DNA of 33,318 nucleotides from Nitrosovibrio sp. Nv4 (GTDB taxonomy: Bacteria; Pseudomonadota; Gammaproteobacteria; Burkholderiales; Nitrosomonadaceae). Below the pieces are notes generated by a model, which was not told where the DNA came from, searched no databases, and worked only from the letters and a program-made list of their open reading frames with translations. Numbering within the stretch: the first letter of the stretch is position 1; each line of letters begins with the position of its first letter. Where the stretch lies: contig CAMAPK010000021.1 of the NCBI GenBank assembly GCA_945860135.1, positions 1 through 33,318 on the forward strand, written 5' to 3'. The translations under genes were made by a program, and so were the position numbers. Of the stretch, positions 9,201-21,210 are shown piece after piece.

Positions 9201-9554
9201 TTATCTCTGGTGATGAATCATTACGGGCAAACGTTCCATGCCACCGATAATGTGGATATGCAGGTGGTAAACTTCCTGCCCCCCTACGCGCCCGGTGTTG
9301 ATAACGGTGCGAAAGCCGTCTGTGCAGCCCTGTTCCTGCGCCAACCTGGGAACCAGCAGCATCATTTTTCCCAGTAAATCATGGTGCTGGTCTTCAAGCT
9401 CGGTCAATGAAGCGATGTGCAGCTTGGGTATCAGCATGAAATGTATCGGCGCCGCAGGATGGATATCATGAAATGCCAGAACCTCGGCGTCCTCGTACAC
9501 CCTGTTACAGGGGATCTCTCCGCGCACGATTTTGCAGAAAAGGCAGCTCTCCAT
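9201..9554 (-). CDS. hinT: HIT-family purine nucleoside phosphoramidase HinT
   Basis: 117 residues with the complete histidine-triad signature HLHIHIIGG (residues 97-105; His99 is the expected nucleophile) and the N-terminal CLFCKIVRGEIP segment of the Hint branch. These enzymes cleave AMP-amino and aminoacyl-AMP phosphoramidates in the cytoplasm. It starts two bases after hisE, with AGGA five bases before the ATG, so it belongs to the his transcript. Confidence 0.95.
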   Translation of the reverse strand: MESCLFCKIVRGEIPCNRVYEDAEVLAFHDIHPAAPIHFMLIPKLHIASLTELEDQHHDLLGKMMLLVPRLAQEQGCTDGFRTVINTGRVGGQEVYHLHIHIIGGMERLPVMIHHQR

Positions 9555-9556
9555 TT

Positions 9557-9883
9557 TTATCCTGTTTCCCGCGATGCCTTTTCGTCTACTCCCGAAACTC
9601 CTTCACGTCGCTGCAGTTCGTTCAGCACATCGTCCGGTCCCAAGCCATGGTGAGCCAGCAATATCAGGCAATGGAACCATAGATCTGCCGTCTCGCGCAC
9701 GATATGCTGTTTGTCGCCGTCTTTTGCGGCCAATAGTGTTTCTGTTGCTTCTTCCGTAATTTTTCTGAGTATCTTGTCATGTCCGTCGTGCAGCAGTCTT
9801 GCGACATATGAAGCGGCGGGGTCGGCGCTCTTGCGTGCTTCAATGGTTTCCGCCAGGCGGTGGAGAATAGCTGAGTCTGTCAT
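9557..9883 (-). CDS. hisE: Phosphoribosyl-ATP pyrophosphatase (histidine step 2)
   Basis: 108 residues. It belongs to the all-alpha MazG-like fold; the [17 protein letters not shown] segment carries the acidic metal-binding residues and the [14 protein letters not shown] helix pairs with it. It hydrolyses PR-ATP to PR-AMP and pyrophosphate. Here it is separate from hisI, not fused as in enterobacteria, and its ATG overlaps the hisI stop by four bases (ATGA). Confidence 0.95.
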   Translation of the reverse strand: MTDSAILHRLAETIEARKSADPAASYVARLLHDGHDKILRKITEEATETLLAAKDGDKQHIVRETADLWFHCLILLAHHGLGPDDVLNELQRREGVSGVDEKASRETG

Positions 9884-10269
9884 CTTTTGTAGATTTCTTC
9901 AGGATTCTTGATTACCGGTTCAACCACCGCCCACTGACCATTTTCCAGCTTGTTGAAGAAGCAGTTATGTCTGCCGGTATGGCAGGCGATACCGCCGGTC
10001 TGCTCGACCGTCAGCAATAATACATCCCCGTCACAATCCATACGGATTTCCTTTATTTTCTGAACGTGACCGGATTCTTCGCCTTTGTGCCAAAGCTTCT
10101 TGCGGGAACGCGACCAGTATACCGCTTCGCCGGTTTTGACGGTGAGGCGCAATGCCTCGCGATCCATCCAGGCGACCATCAGCACCCGGCCGCTGCCGGC
10201 TTCCTGAGTTACCACTGATACCAGTCCGTCGTCGGACCAGTTTACTTTGTTGAGCCAGGTAGTGGGCAT
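9880..10269 (-). CDS. hisI: Phosphoribosyl-AMP cyclohydrolase (histidine step 3)
   Basis: 129 residues. It shows the core VAWMDREAL, then [20 protein letters not shown] and [10 protein letters not shown]; Cys79, Cys96 and Cys103 are the expected zinc ligands. It opens the adenine ring of PR-AMP. It is stand-alone, coupled to hisE by a four-base overlap. Confidence 0.96.
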   Translation of the reverse strand: MPTTWLNKVNWSDDGLVSVVTQEAGSGRVLMVAWMDREALRLTVKTGEAVYWSRSRKKLWHKGEESGHVQKIKEIRMDCDGDVLLLTVEQTGGIACHTGRHNCFFNKLENGQWAVVEPVIKNPEEIYKR

Positions 10270-10318
10270 GGATTCGGATTAAAGGCCGTGACAAAAATTC
10301 ACGATTTTCATTTTATCA

Positions 10319-11095
10319 CTATAGCCTAACTTCAATGCCATGTTGCGCCATGTACTCCTTGGCTTGGCGGATACTGTATTCACCGTAGTGGAATATGCTT
10401 GCCGCCAGCACCGCTTCGGCGTGGCCTTGCAACACACCATCTACCAGATGCTGAAGATTGCCCACGCCACCGCTGGCAATGACCGGCACGTCCACTGCAT
10501 CCGATACCGCGCGGGTAAGCGCCAGATCAAAGCCATTGCGGGTGCCGTCCCTATCCATGCTGGTAAGCAGAATTTCACCTGCCCCCAGGGATTGCATTTT
10601 CTTCGCCCACTCGACTGCATCCAGACCGGTAGCTTTACGTCCGCCGTGGGTGAATACTTCCCAGCGATTGGTATCTGTGCCTGCGCCACTTACTTGCTTG
10701 GCGTCTATTGCCACCACGATACATTGAGAGCCGTAGTGACCTGCGGCATCTGCCACCAGTTGCGGGTTCTGCACCGCCGAGGTGTTGATACTCACTTTAT
10801 CGGCACCGGCATTCAATAATCTGCGCACGTCCTCCACCTGGCGAACTCCTCCACCCACAGTCAATGGAATGAATACTTGCGCGGCAACTTCCTCAATGAT
10901 GCGCAGGATCAGATCACGATTGTCAGAACTGGCGGTGATGTCGAGAAAAGTCAGTTCGTCAGCTCCCTGTTCATCGTAACGGCGCGAGATTTCGACGGGG
11001 TCGCCCGCATCCCGCAGCGCGACAAAATTGATGCCCTTGACCACGCGCCCATTGGTTACGTCGAGACAGGGGATGATACGTTTGGCGAGACCCAT
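10319..11095 (-). CDS. hisF: Imidazole glycerol phosphate synthase cyclase subunit
   Basis: 258 residues, a TIM barrel. Asp12 in the IIPCLDV motif and the Asp in VVAIDAKQ are the two catalytic aspartates. With HisH it turns PRFAR and ammonia into imidazole glycerol phosphate and AICAR. It is separated from hisA by a 124-bp gap, unusually large for this operon, which holds low-complexity AG-rich sequence. Confidence 0.97.
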   Translation of the reverse strand: MGLAKRIIPCLDVTNGRVVKGINFVALRDAGDPVEISRRYDEQGADELTFLDITASSDNRDLILRIIEEVAAQVFIPLTVGGGVRQVEDVRRLLNAGADKVSINTSAVQNPQLVADAAGHYGSQCIVVAIDAKQVSGAGTDTNRWEVFTHGGRKATGLDAVEWAKKMQSLGAGEILLTSMDRDGTRNGFDLALTRAVSDAVDVPVIASGGVGNLQHLVDGVLQGHAEAVLAASIFHYGEYSIRQAKEYMAQHGIEVRL

Positions 11096-11219
11096 AAGAC
11101 TAAAGACCTTTTACCTTGAAGATAAACAGAGATACGGAGGCACAGAAGAAAGCGGAAAATAGTTTTTCCTGTACCACTTACACTCGTTTCTGCTATGAAT
11201 TATTAAGAGTTCTGTGGTC
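11096..11219. repeat. hisA-hisF spacer with an interspersed-repeat look
   Basis: On the minus strand this spacer contains CTTCTGTGCCTCCGTATC and then TCTGTTTATC, close to CTCTGTG-rich units that recur in intergenic DNA of many proteobacteria. No ORF, tRNA or clear terminator was seen. Calling it a dispersed repeat is tentative, because no second copy lies in the window. Confidence 0.2.
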
Positions 11220-11966
11220 TCAGGTTTTGGCGCCGAGTATATCGGCTAGACTCTGCGCTGCCCTGAAATCCAGCGAGCCTTCGTAAATGGCGCGTCCGGT
11301 GATGGCGCCCATGATGCCTTCCAATTCGACTTCGCACAGTGCTTTGACATCGTCGAGATTGGTGATGCCGCCGCTGGCAATGACCGGAATGGTGAGCGCC
11401 CGAGCCAATTCCACGGTGGCTTTGATGTTGACGCCACTGAGCATGCCGTCGCGGCCGATATCAGTGTAGACGATCGCTTGCACTCCATAGTTTTCAAACT
11501 TCTTTGCCAGATCAATTACGTCGTGGCCAGTGACTTTGGACCAGCCATCGACCGCAACCTTGCCATCTTTCGCATCCAGTCCCACCATGATATGGCCGGG
11601 GAAAGCGTAGCAGGCGTCGTGCAGGAACCCCGGCGTCTTCACCGCGGCAGTGCCAATGATGACATAAGTGATGCCATCGTCGAGATAGCGTTCGATGGTT
11701 TCGAGATCGCGGATACCGCCGCCCAGTTGAATCGGAATTCTGTCGCCGATGGCTTCGACAATGGCGCGTATGGCCGGCTCATTCTTTGGTTTGCCGGCAA
11801 ATGCGCCGTTCAGATCCACCAGATGCAAGCGCCTTGCGCCTTGCTGTAACCAATGCTCAGCCATGGCACCGGGACTTTCTGAGAACACGGTGGCATTTTC
11901 CATTACACCCTGTTTGAGACGCACGCACTGCCCGTCTTTCAGGTCTATCGCAGGAATGATCAGCAT
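11220..11966 (-). CDS. hisA: ProFAR isomerase (histidine step 4)
   Basis: 248 residues, a TIM barrel homologous to HisF. Asp8 ([11 protein letters not shown]) and the Asp in VGLDAKDG are the catalytic pair; [10 protein letters not shown] and [11 protein letters not shown] are the two phosphate-binding loops. It isomerises ProFAR to PRFAR. The start is the only sensible ATG, at the conserved MLIIPAID. Confidence 0.97.
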   Translation of the reverse strand: MLIIPAIDLKDGQCVRLKQGVMENATVFSESPGAMAEHWLQQGARRLHLVDLNGAFAGKPKNEPAIRAIVEAIGDRIPIQLGGGIRDLETIERYLDDGITYVIIGTAAVKTPGFLHDACYAFPGHIMVGLDAKDGKVAVDGWSKVTGHDVIDLAKKFENYGVQAIVYTDIGRDGMLSGVNIKATVELARALTIPVIASGGITNLDDVKALCEVELEGIMGAITGRAIYEGSLDFRAAQSLADILGAKT

Positions 11967-12028
11967 GTTAAATCGGAACTAAAAATAGAGATTGAGATTT
12001 TAGATTCGAAGCAGATTCATGCGCGAAT

Positions 12029-12691
12029 CTAACTAGCCTTATTCGTGAAGTTCGGTTCCCAGCGCACGAAATTGCCCAGCAGCGTCAGTCCTGCTGCATG
12101 GCTTTTTTCCGGGTGGAACTGAACAGCGAAAATATTATCCTTTGCCACGGCACAAGTAAACTGAAAAGGATAAAAACTGTAGGCCGCCACCGGCTCCGGG
12201 TTGGCAGTCTCGACATAATAACTGTGTACGAAATAAAAGCGCGCATCTGTAGTGATACCTTGCCACAACGGGTGTTCAATGGCTTGATGCACCTGGTTCC
12301 AGCCCATGTGCGGCACCTTGAGTTTCTGTCCGTTGGCGTCCTGCATTGCCACCGCAGGTGGAAAATGCCGTACTTTGCCTGGCAGGATGCCCAAGCCTTG
12401 CACATTGCCTTCTTCGCTGGTTTCGAACAGCATCTGCAGGCCGAGGCAGATGCCAAGAAACGGTTTGCTGGCAGCGGCATCCAGCACTGCATCGCGCAAG
12501 CCACGCGCATCCATTTCATGCATGCAGTTAGGCATCGCGCCCTGGCCGGGGAATACTACACGCGCGGCTTGCCGCACTACCACCGGGTCGCTGGTGACGA
12601 CCACTGAGGCGTTGGGGGCAACGTGCTCCAGAGCTTTTGACACTGAGCGCAGATTACCCATGCCGTAGTCGATTATTGCAATGTCAGTCAT
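12029..12691 (-). CDS. hisH: Imidazole glycerol phosphate synthase glutaminase subunit
   Basis: 220 residues of class I glutamine amidotransferase fold. The triad is Cys82 (FLGICLGLQ) with His193 and Glu195 (QFHPEKS). It starts MTDIAIIDYGMGNLRS, the family's usual beginning. It feeds ammonia to HisF. It sits 23 bases after hisB. Confidence 0.97.
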   Translation of the reverse strand: MTDIAIIDYGMGNLRSVSKALEHVAPNASVVVTSDPVVVRQAARVVFPGQGAMPNCMHEMDARGLRDAVLDAAASKPFLGICLGLQMLFETSEEGNVQGLGILPGKVRHFPPAVAMQDANGQKLKVPHMGWNQVHQAIEHPLWQGITTDARFYFVHSYYVETANPEPVAAYSFYPFQFTCAVAKDNIFAVQFHPEKSHAAGLTLLGNFVRWEPNFTNKAS

Positions 12692-12714
12692 GCGGTGAAG
12701 GAAGGTAGGGGCGG

Positions 12715-13302
12715 TTACAAAGAGCCTTTGGTAGACGGGATCATGCCAGCCGCACGCGGATCAGATTCTACCGCCATACGTAGTGCGCGGCCAAATGCCT
12801 TGAAGACGGTTTCCGCCTGATGATGGGCGTTATCTCCGGACAGGTTGTCAATGTGCAATGTCACCATGGCATGGTTGACGAAACCCTGGAAAAATTCATT
12901 GGTCAGATCCACGTCAAACTCGCCGATGCGGGCACGCACAAACTTGACGTTAAATTCCATGCCGGGACGTCCCGACAGATCCACCACCACCCGCGACAAT
13001 GCCTCGTCCAGCGGCACATAGGCGTGACCGTAGCGGCGCAAACCCTTCTTGTCACCGATAGCTTGTGCGAATGCTTGACCCAGGGTGATGCCGATATCCT
13101 CCACCGTGTGATGGGCGTCGATGTGCAAATCTCCCTGGGCGGAAATTTCCAGATCCAGCATACCGTGGCGCGCCACCTGATCCAGCATGTGGTCAAGAAA
13201 CGGCACACCGGTATTCAGCACGGCTTTGCCGGTTCCATCCAGATTGAGATTGACGCTGATCTGGGTTTCCAGTGTATTGCGGGTGATTTGTGCCTGGCGC
13301 AT
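12715..13302 (-). CDS. hisB: Imidazoleglycerol-phosphate dehydratase
   Basis: 195 residues, the dehydratase domain only, without the histidinol-phosphatase domain fused to it in enterobacteria; that phosphatase must come from another gene. The metal-binding motifs [11 protein letters not shown] and its repeat [14 protein letters not shown] are present, and the C-terminus PSTKGSL is typical. Confidence 0.97.
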   Translation of the reverse strand: MRQAQITRNTLETQISVNLNLDGTGKAVLNTGVPFLDHMLDQVARHGMLDLEISAQGDLHIDAHHTVEDIGITLGQAFAQAIGDKKGLRRYGHAYVPLDEALSRVVVDLSGRPGMEFNVKFVRARIGEFDVDLTNEFFQGFVNHAMVTLHIDNLSGDNAHHQAETVFKAFGRALRMAVESDPRAAGMIPSTKGSL

Positions 13303-13342
13303 GATTAGAAGAGTTTAATTATTAATAATTGCAGCAATAAAA

Positions 13343-14425
13343 TTAGTTGATCGGTTGCTTGAGCGAGGCCTGCAACGCCGCGAGGAACTGTACGTTTTCA
13401 TCGGGGGTTCCCACCGTTACCCGCAGGCAATTCTTCAATAGCGGATGTGATCCATCAAGATTCTTGATCAGTATCCCGTGTTGTTTGAGTCCTTGGAACA
13501 CTTGATCTGCTTCATCCACGCGCAACAAAATAAAATTTGCGTCGCTTGGAAAAATCTCAATCCCATCCAGCGCTCGTAAACAGCTACTTAGCGCTGCCCG
13601 CTCGGCCTTGATTGCTGCGGCCTGTTGCAGCAGGATATCGGGATGCTGTAACACTTTTTCTGCAATCAGTTGGGTGACTACCCCCACATTATACGGCAAA
13701 CGCAGTTTTTCCAGTTGTATCAACCATTCCGGTCTGCCAATCAGCAGCCCCAGTCTTAAACCTGCCAAGCCCAGTTTGGAGAGCGTGCGCATCAACAGCA
13801 GATTGGGATATTGTGTCAGCTTGTTCATGAAACTGGCATCGGCGAAAGCGTGATAGGCTTCATCTATTACCACTATGCCGGGAGCAGCTTCAATGATACG
13901 CGAGACAGCTGCAGCATCAAACAGATTGCCGGTAGGATTGTTAGGGTAGGCGAGGAAGATCACTGTCGGCTGGTGCTGAGTGATGGCGGCGAGCATTGCG
14001 TCCAGATCAAGCGAGAAATCGGCTTTCAGCGGCACACCCGCATAACCCATTCCGGCGAAAGTGGCGATCATGCGGAACATCACGAACGCGGGTTCAACGC
14101 TCAGCAACACCGCCCCCGGCCGGGCTGCAGCCAGTGCGATGATCTGGATGATCTCGTCCGAACCATTGCCCAGCATGACGTCCATCCCGGCAGGAACTGA
14201 CAGTGCTTCCTGCAATCTGGCCTTAAGTGAGACAGCACTTGCATCGGGATAACGGTTGAGTGGTGCATCCGCCGCCAATTGCGCGATTTCATCGCGCAAT
14301 GCCTGCGGCAGAGAATAGGGATTCTCCATCGCATCCAGCTTCACCATGCCGCTTGCAGGTGGCACATGGTAGGCGGAAAGCGCGAGAATTTCCGGGCGGA
14401 TGATCTGATCGGGAGAGGGGGGCAT
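13343..14425 (-). CDS. hisC: Histidinol-phosphate aminotransferase
   Basis: 360 residues from the ATG at 14425. This is a fold-type I PLP enzyme with Lys217 in [14 protein letters not shown] as the cofactor lysine, YPNNPTG (residues 160-166) and IDEAYHAF (188-195). An in-frame GTG at 14446 would add seven residues, but the second, broken copy of this gene's beginning at 15293-15338 shows similarity only from this ATG onward, which supports the shorter form. No good ribosome-binding site is seen for either. hisC is separated from hisD by about 7.5 kb of accessory genes. Confidence 0.95.
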   Translation of the reverse strand: MPPSPDQIIRPEILALSAYHVPPASGMVKLDAMENPYSLPQALRDEIAQLAADAPLNRYPDASAVSLKARLQEALSVPAGMDVMLGNGSDEIIQIIALAAARPGAVLLSVEPAFVMFRMIATFAGMGYAGVPLKADFSLDLDAMLAAITQHQPTVIFLAYPNNPTGNLFDAAAVSRIIEAAPGIVVIDEAYHAFADASFMNKLTQYPNLLLMRTLSKLGLAGLRLGLLIGRPEWLIQLEKLRLPYNVGVVTQLIAEKVLQHPDILLQQAAAIKAERAALSSCLRALDGIEIFPSDANFILLRVDEADQVFQGLKQHGILIKNLDGSHPLLKNCLRVTVGTPDENVQFLAALQASLKQPIN

Positions 14426-14514
14426 GGAAGAGATATTTGGAAACACATCCGGCGCAAAATAATTGCGCCCTACGTTGAGTACCTTGTGTTCTTTTTCATC
14501 AGAAATTGATATGG

Positions 14515-14727
14515 CTATAGATCAGATGGAGTAAGCCCCGTGTACTTTGCAATACGGGAAAGCATTTTGGGGCCGATTTCCTCACCATCATGGAACGCAA
14601 ATACATAGTCGGGGAAACCGGTTCTAGAAAGCGTTTTATGAGAGCCGGTTTGCCGTTTGATTACCCACCCAAGCCGGAGCAAAGCAGCAAGAACTCTCCT
14701 GGCTTTGACCGATGGCCACTGACTCAC
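14515..14727 (-). CDS. HicA-like mRNA interferase toxin (YcfA family)
   Basis: 70 residues with the HicA layout: [21 protein letters not shown], then [12 protein letters not shown] containing the catalytic His of the Gly-Ser-His motif, and a C-terminal helix. HicA toxins are small dsRNA-binding-fold proteins that cleave mRNA. The ATG overlaps the stop of the preceding HicB-like gene (ATGA), so the antitoxin gene comes first, the reverse of the classic hicAB order but known in this family. Confidence 0.85.
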   Translation of the reverse strand: MSQWPSVKARRVLAALLRLGWVIKRQTGSHKTLSRTGFPDYVFAFHDGEEIGPKMLSRIAKYTGLTPSDL

Positions 14728-14933
14728 GCTGCAATAGGGATTGAAATATTAATCGCAATAGCGCCACTCTCGCCTTGTTCGAGACGATCAGCAATCACCC
14801 GCAGTGCGAGAGATTCAGCTTTAGACATGGCTTCTTGCGCGCTTGTGCCATATGCTAGAACACCCGGCAGCTCAGGCACTTCAGCCAGCCAGCGCCCATC
14901 TTCTTCACGCTCATGCACGATAGTAAAATCCAT
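14724..14933 (-). CDS. HicB-like antitoxin
   Basis: 69 residues from the ATG at 14933, chosen because AGGAG lies six bases upstream; an in-frame start 10 codons earlier has no such site. The sequence MDFTIVHEREEDGRWLAEVP followed by ELPGVLAYGTSAQEAM is the partial RNase-H fold of short HicB proteins. No DNA-binding domain follows, so autoregulation by this protein alone is uncertain. It is immediately upstream of, and overlaps, the HicA-like toxin. Confidence 0.85.
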   Translation of the reverse strand: MDFTIVHEREEDGRWLAEVPELPGVLAYGTSAQEAMSKAESLALRVIADRLEQGESGAIAINISIPIAA

Positions 14934-14966
14934 GATTTGCTCCTGATACTTTGTCAAACTCACATT

Positions 14967-15200
14967 TTACACGGGACGGGCTGATTTAACTCCGTCACTT
15001 CTTGTGTAGCGTTGAGCAGGTTGATCCAGCAGTTTCGCCACCCGTTCTGGGCTGACCGGCTCGTTTTCCATCGCCATCGAACTCAGGGTGAACTTCAGTA
15101 TCTGTTGGCGATACGCTACCCGCACGCTTTCCGTGTCGGCGTGGCTTGCCCGCCACTAGTTCAGGCGCTGATCAAGTTGTTGAAGCTGTTTGGGGTTCAT
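14967..15200 (-). pseudogene. VbhA-like (Fic antitoxin) remnant with an internal stop
   Basis: Reading from an ATG at 15200 (AGGA eight bases upstream), the frame runs 77 codons to a TAA at 14967 with a single TAG at codon 15 (15156-15158). Past the stop the text includes VRVAYRQQILKFTLSSMAMENEPVSPERVAKLL (given here by position, codons about 25-57: key residues SMAMENE). S-x-x-x-E-N followed by P-x-x-P-E resembles the inhibitory [ST]xxxE[GN] helix of class I Fic antitoxins such as VbhA. No fic toxin gene is next to it. The coding quality beyond the stop suggests a recently broken gene. The family call is by eye and moderate at best. Confidence 0.45.
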
Positions 15201-15292
15201 CGTGATTTTCCTGTGTGGTTTCATCTTCGCACGACTTGGTGTTGGCGGCAAGAACGAGTTGTCTTTCAGTTTCGGTCAGACCGTATCAGAGC

Positions 15293-15338
15293 GCGCGAGT
15301 ATTTCCAGGCGGATGATTTGATCGGGAGAGTTGGGCAT
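15293..15338 (-). pseudogene. Degenerate second copy of the hisC 5' end
   Basis: These 46 bases match 14380-14425, the first 46 bases of hisC, with five mismatches. On the minus strand they read MPNSPDQIIRLEILA against [15 protein letters not shown] in hisC, then run into unrelated sequence and a TGA after 20 codons. The copy begins seven bases beyond the res stop codon. It marks an old insertion or recombination junction. Confidence 0.8.
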
Positions 15339-15345
15339 AAAATCT

Positions 15346-17874
15346 TTAGTCACTCTCTTCCAACTTTACGTCCAGCTCAGAGCGGTAATCTGCAATACGC
15401 CCTTCGCTCAGATATTGGAAATACACGCCGAAGTTTTTAGGTGTAAGGAAATTGAACTTATAGCGAACTGGACTGCCTTCCTGAGCCAAATGTTCGTTCA
15501 CTCGATCAAAGTGTGCAACGGCATACTCGTTCTTCTTGCGATTTTCCTCCGAAGCATCGCGCAGCTCTTCGTTACCCTTAATCTCAACCACGAGAATGAA
15601 ATTGCCCGCTTTGATAAAGAAGTCCGGGTTAAATTTGCCGCGCTTCGGGTGCTCTCCCTTTTTCCAGGCGTAATCAATCTCGTAAAAACGTGTCGCAGTC
15701 GATTTAAGCCATGCCTGGTAGTGTGGCAGGTTCGCACTATCGAGCAGCGCTTTAATAAACCGCTGCTCAGGGTCGGAGTCAGCAATTGCTACATTAAGCG
15801 GTGTTTTGAAATCGTGACGATTGGCCACGGAAATGCATTTGAACCCGCTACCCGGCTCGGCAATCTCGTCAAAAAATTCAATCTGCTCGTCTTTAAGGCT
15901 GGAGCGGGTTTGATCAATGAAAAACACAGTCTTGTCGCGACGTAGATCCGCCGCGCTCACACTGTCGGACTGACGCTGCCGGGTAGACAATGTATGAAAG
16001 CGATCCGCAGATAAGGTATAGCGCACGTTCTCGGAGGTCTTGCGCCGGAGCGTGCCAAGTGCCTGAAGAAACTTCTGCCTAACGCCGTCAGTCGCCACGG
16101 TCATACTACGCCGCGCCAGCGAGTCTTTGACAAGTTTCTCCAAACGTTCTATGGGAAACTTGTCGGTGTAATACGTGCGCATTTTGGGATCGGGATCATC
16201 GGGGTCTTGCGCTGCCTCCAGGCTGCGGTACATGTGAACTGCTATTTCCCGAGGGGTGTAGGTTTTGTGCTGAATATTGGTCTGCCACTTGAATCGTTCG
16301 CCGGTTGCGGCGCGTTCAAATTCGATGCTGACATCCTCGGCTGGAACATCGGCGGCCAAATCAACATAGCCCTTTTCAAAGAGTTTGTACCCGCCCGTCA
16401 TGGGTGTTTTAACTGAAACAGCCTCAAGGCTGTAGTCAATATTGTGCAAATCAAAATGATGTGGAGAGTCGTCCAGGACGTGTGCGGACAACCGCTTCTC
16501 GATTTCCAGGATTTCATTGACCAGGTGCCGGATGCGGGCGGCCCATGCGTCATGGTTAAAGACCGTCACTTCGGGCTGCGGGCCGTCCCACCCGTTTGGA
16601 ACGCGCAAGCCACGCCCGAGCACTTGGGCAATGAGCAGCTTGCTGTCGAACGCACGCTCTTCATGGGGCACGATCTGAAACACGCGCTTCACGTCCCAGC
16701 CTTCGTTGAGCATGGATACCGAAACAATCCACTCGACCTTGCTGGTGGCGTTGTCCACATAGGGCAATTTCGCCACATCCGGCGCGTTGTTGTAAATCAC
16801 CAGCACACGCTCGTCTGCCGCTTCGGGTGTAAGGCCGTCAGTCTCGATCAAAAAGGCCTTAAGCTCTTCCGCCACATCCTTGCAGCGGCTGATCTTGGGA
16901 GTAACGATAATCGTGAGTGGCATCAACTTGTGCCGCTTCAGCTTGCGTTTAATGTCTTCGTGGCGATTGCGGATCAACTGCCATTTCTCGTCCGGGTCGC
17001 CGGTCTGAGGCATTTCCGCCACATAGTCCACGCGCTTGACGTATCGCTCCTCCATTGCTTGCCGCAACGAATAGCGGTAGATCACGTCAGAAAAATAATC
17101 GTCGCCCACATAGCAGGTACCGGAAACACCCAGAATGTAATGGAAACCGTAGCCCGGATCGTCCAAAAACTCTTTCCACTTTCTGGATTGCGTTGCAGGT
17201 TCATTGGCAACGTGATGGGCTTCGTCGTTGAGCACTGCGGTACGCGCGCCTTGACCATATAGGCTTGCCCGGATGCTCGAACCCACATGTTGCAAGATCG
17301 CGTGGTAGTTCTCCACGCAGATACTGCCTTCAGTGATCGTCTCGGAGGCGTTGATAATGCGCGGCGAAGAAATTTTTGAATCTCCTGGGAGCAATGCCCG
17401 CAGGTCTGCGTTGCCCGCCATTTCCCGGAATTTTTCCAGCAGCCCGGCCTCAATCGTCGTCGAAGGACACAACACCAGCACCCGATCCACGACGCCCTCG
17501 GCCAGCAAAATCGCCGCAACGCCATATAAGATGTAGCTCTTGCCCGTGCCGGTGGCGAGATCAAGCGAAGCGGAAAGCGTGTCCGGCAATTGAAGATGGC
17601 GTTCCATCCCTGCCCATGATCCGTAGCGATTTTCCAACACTGGGTTACCCTCGTAATTGGCTTTGGCAAGAGCCTTCAAATTTGCGTATTCGCCGCCAAG
17701 CCAATAACGTAGGGTTATACGGATAGCATCTTTCTGGTAGTCGCGTCCGCTGCACAGTTCGTCGAGGAATGCCTCATAACGGCCTTCATCCCAGCGCGCG
17801 CGATCTACCGCCGGGCTGACTTTTAGAACCAGGTCTTCGTTACGAAAAAGTTGTCGATCAAGGCTAGGTGGCAT
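15346..17874 (-). CDS. Type III restriction enzyme Res subunit (helicase plus endonuclease)
   Basis: 842 residues. Superfamily 2 helicase motifs: Walker A ATGTGKS at residues 107-113, DEAH at 217-220, and motif VI QVLGRGLRVP near the middle. The C-terminal nuclease shows PD (750-751) and EIK (764-766), a PD-(D/E)xK site in NPDFFIKAGNFILVVEIKG. This is the ATP-dependent restriction half of a type III system; it cuts when two unmethylated sites in suitable orientation are met. Its ATG is two bases after the mod stop, with no Shine-Dalgarno sequence, so translation is coupled to mod. It appears intact. Confidence 0.92.
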   Translation of the reverse strand: MPPSLDRQLFRNEDLVLKVSPAVDRARWDEGRYEAFLDELCSGRDYQKDAIRITLRYWLGGEYANLKALAKANYEGNPVLENRYGSWAGMERHLQLPDTLSASLDLATGTGKSYILYGVAAILLAEGVVDRVLVLCPSTTIEAGLLEKFREMAGNADLRALLPGDSKISSPRIINASETITEGSICVENYHAILQHVGSSIRASLYGQGARTAVLNDEAHHVANEPATQSRKWKEFLDDPGYGFHYILGVSGTCYVGDDYFSDVIYRYSLRQAMEERYVKRVDYVAEMPQTGDPDEKWQLIRNRHEDIKRKLKRHKLMPLTIIVTPKISRCKDVAEELKAFLIETDGLTPEAADERVLVIYNNAPDVAKLPYVDNATSKVEWIVSVSMLNEGWDVKRVFQIVPHEERAFDSKLLIAQVLGRGLRVPNGWDGPQPEVTVFNHDAWAARIRHLVNEILEIEKRLSAHVLDDSPHHFDLHNIDYSLEAVSVKTPMTGGYKLFEKGYVDLAADVPAEDVSIEFERAATGERFKWQTNIQHKTYTPREIAVHMYRSLEAAQDPDDPDPKMRTYYTDKFPIERLEKLVKDSLARRSMTVATDGVRQKFLQALGTLRRKTSENVRYTLSADRFHTLSTRQRQSDSVSAADLRRDKTVFFIDQTRSSLKDEQIEFFDEIAEPGSGFKCISVANRHDFKTPLNVAIADSDPEQRFIKALLDSANLPHYQAWLKSTATRFYEIDYAWKKGEHPKRGKFNPDFFIKAGNFILVVEIKGNEELRDASEENRKKNEYAVAHFDRVNEHLAQEGSPVRYKFNFLTPKNFGVYFQYLSEGRIADYRSELDVKLEESD

Positions 17875-17876
17875 GG

Positions 17877-20742
<2,866 letters not shown>

Positions 20743-20817
20743 CAGTCGTCCGCTAAAATGGGTTAGCTCTCGACATGCTCTACGATAAACGTTGCTCTTT
20801 GGCAAAGCTCATGCGGG

Positions 20818-21210
20818 TTACTTTAGCAAAGACAAGTGATAGTCAGAGCAGTCGTCAGTTCGAGAAAAACAGTTGATGATGGCGCGGAGCAAGTCAGGTT
20901 TAAGCGTCGCCTTAACCTCCGCATGGCCTGCAAATTTCGCCTTGAGAAAAGCTTGAGCATTCATCTCATAGGGCTCATACAACAGCACCCAAGTATCAAA
21001 CTTGAACCAATCTTTTTTTTCAGGCAGAAAATAACAGCCTTTGGGAGCATGACACCCCTCTTTGTTTGGGCGGGATTTCTGACGTGAAGTGGTGCGAAGT
21101 ACCAAGTATGGACGTTTATTTCCATCGTTCAGGACAATCAAAAACTTGTCGGCCTGTTCGCCATCATAGAAAGTGAAGTCCTTGTGGAAAATGATGGAGC
21201 CAGGAGTCAA
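20818..21210 (-). CDS. Small protein, candidate toxin of a Panacea-type toxin-antitoxin pair
   Basis: 130 residues, function not recognised with confidence. It starts MTPGSIIFHKDFTFYDGEQ then DKFLIVLNDGNKRPYLVL, which loosely recalls the beta-barrel opening of MazF/PemK-like toxins but lacks clear catalytic marks. Its ATG overlaps the stop of the Panacea-domain gene by four bases (ATGA). Small proteins placed like this next to a Panacea domain are usually the toxin (PanT), and that context is the main argument. Confidence 0.6.
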   Translation of the reverse strand: MTPGSIIFHKDFTFYDGEQADKFLIVLNDGNKRPYLVLRTTSRQKSRPNKEGCHAPKGCYFLPEKKDWFKFDTWVLLYEPYEMNAQAFLKAKFAGHAEVKATLKPDLLRAIINCFSRTDDCSDYHLSLLK

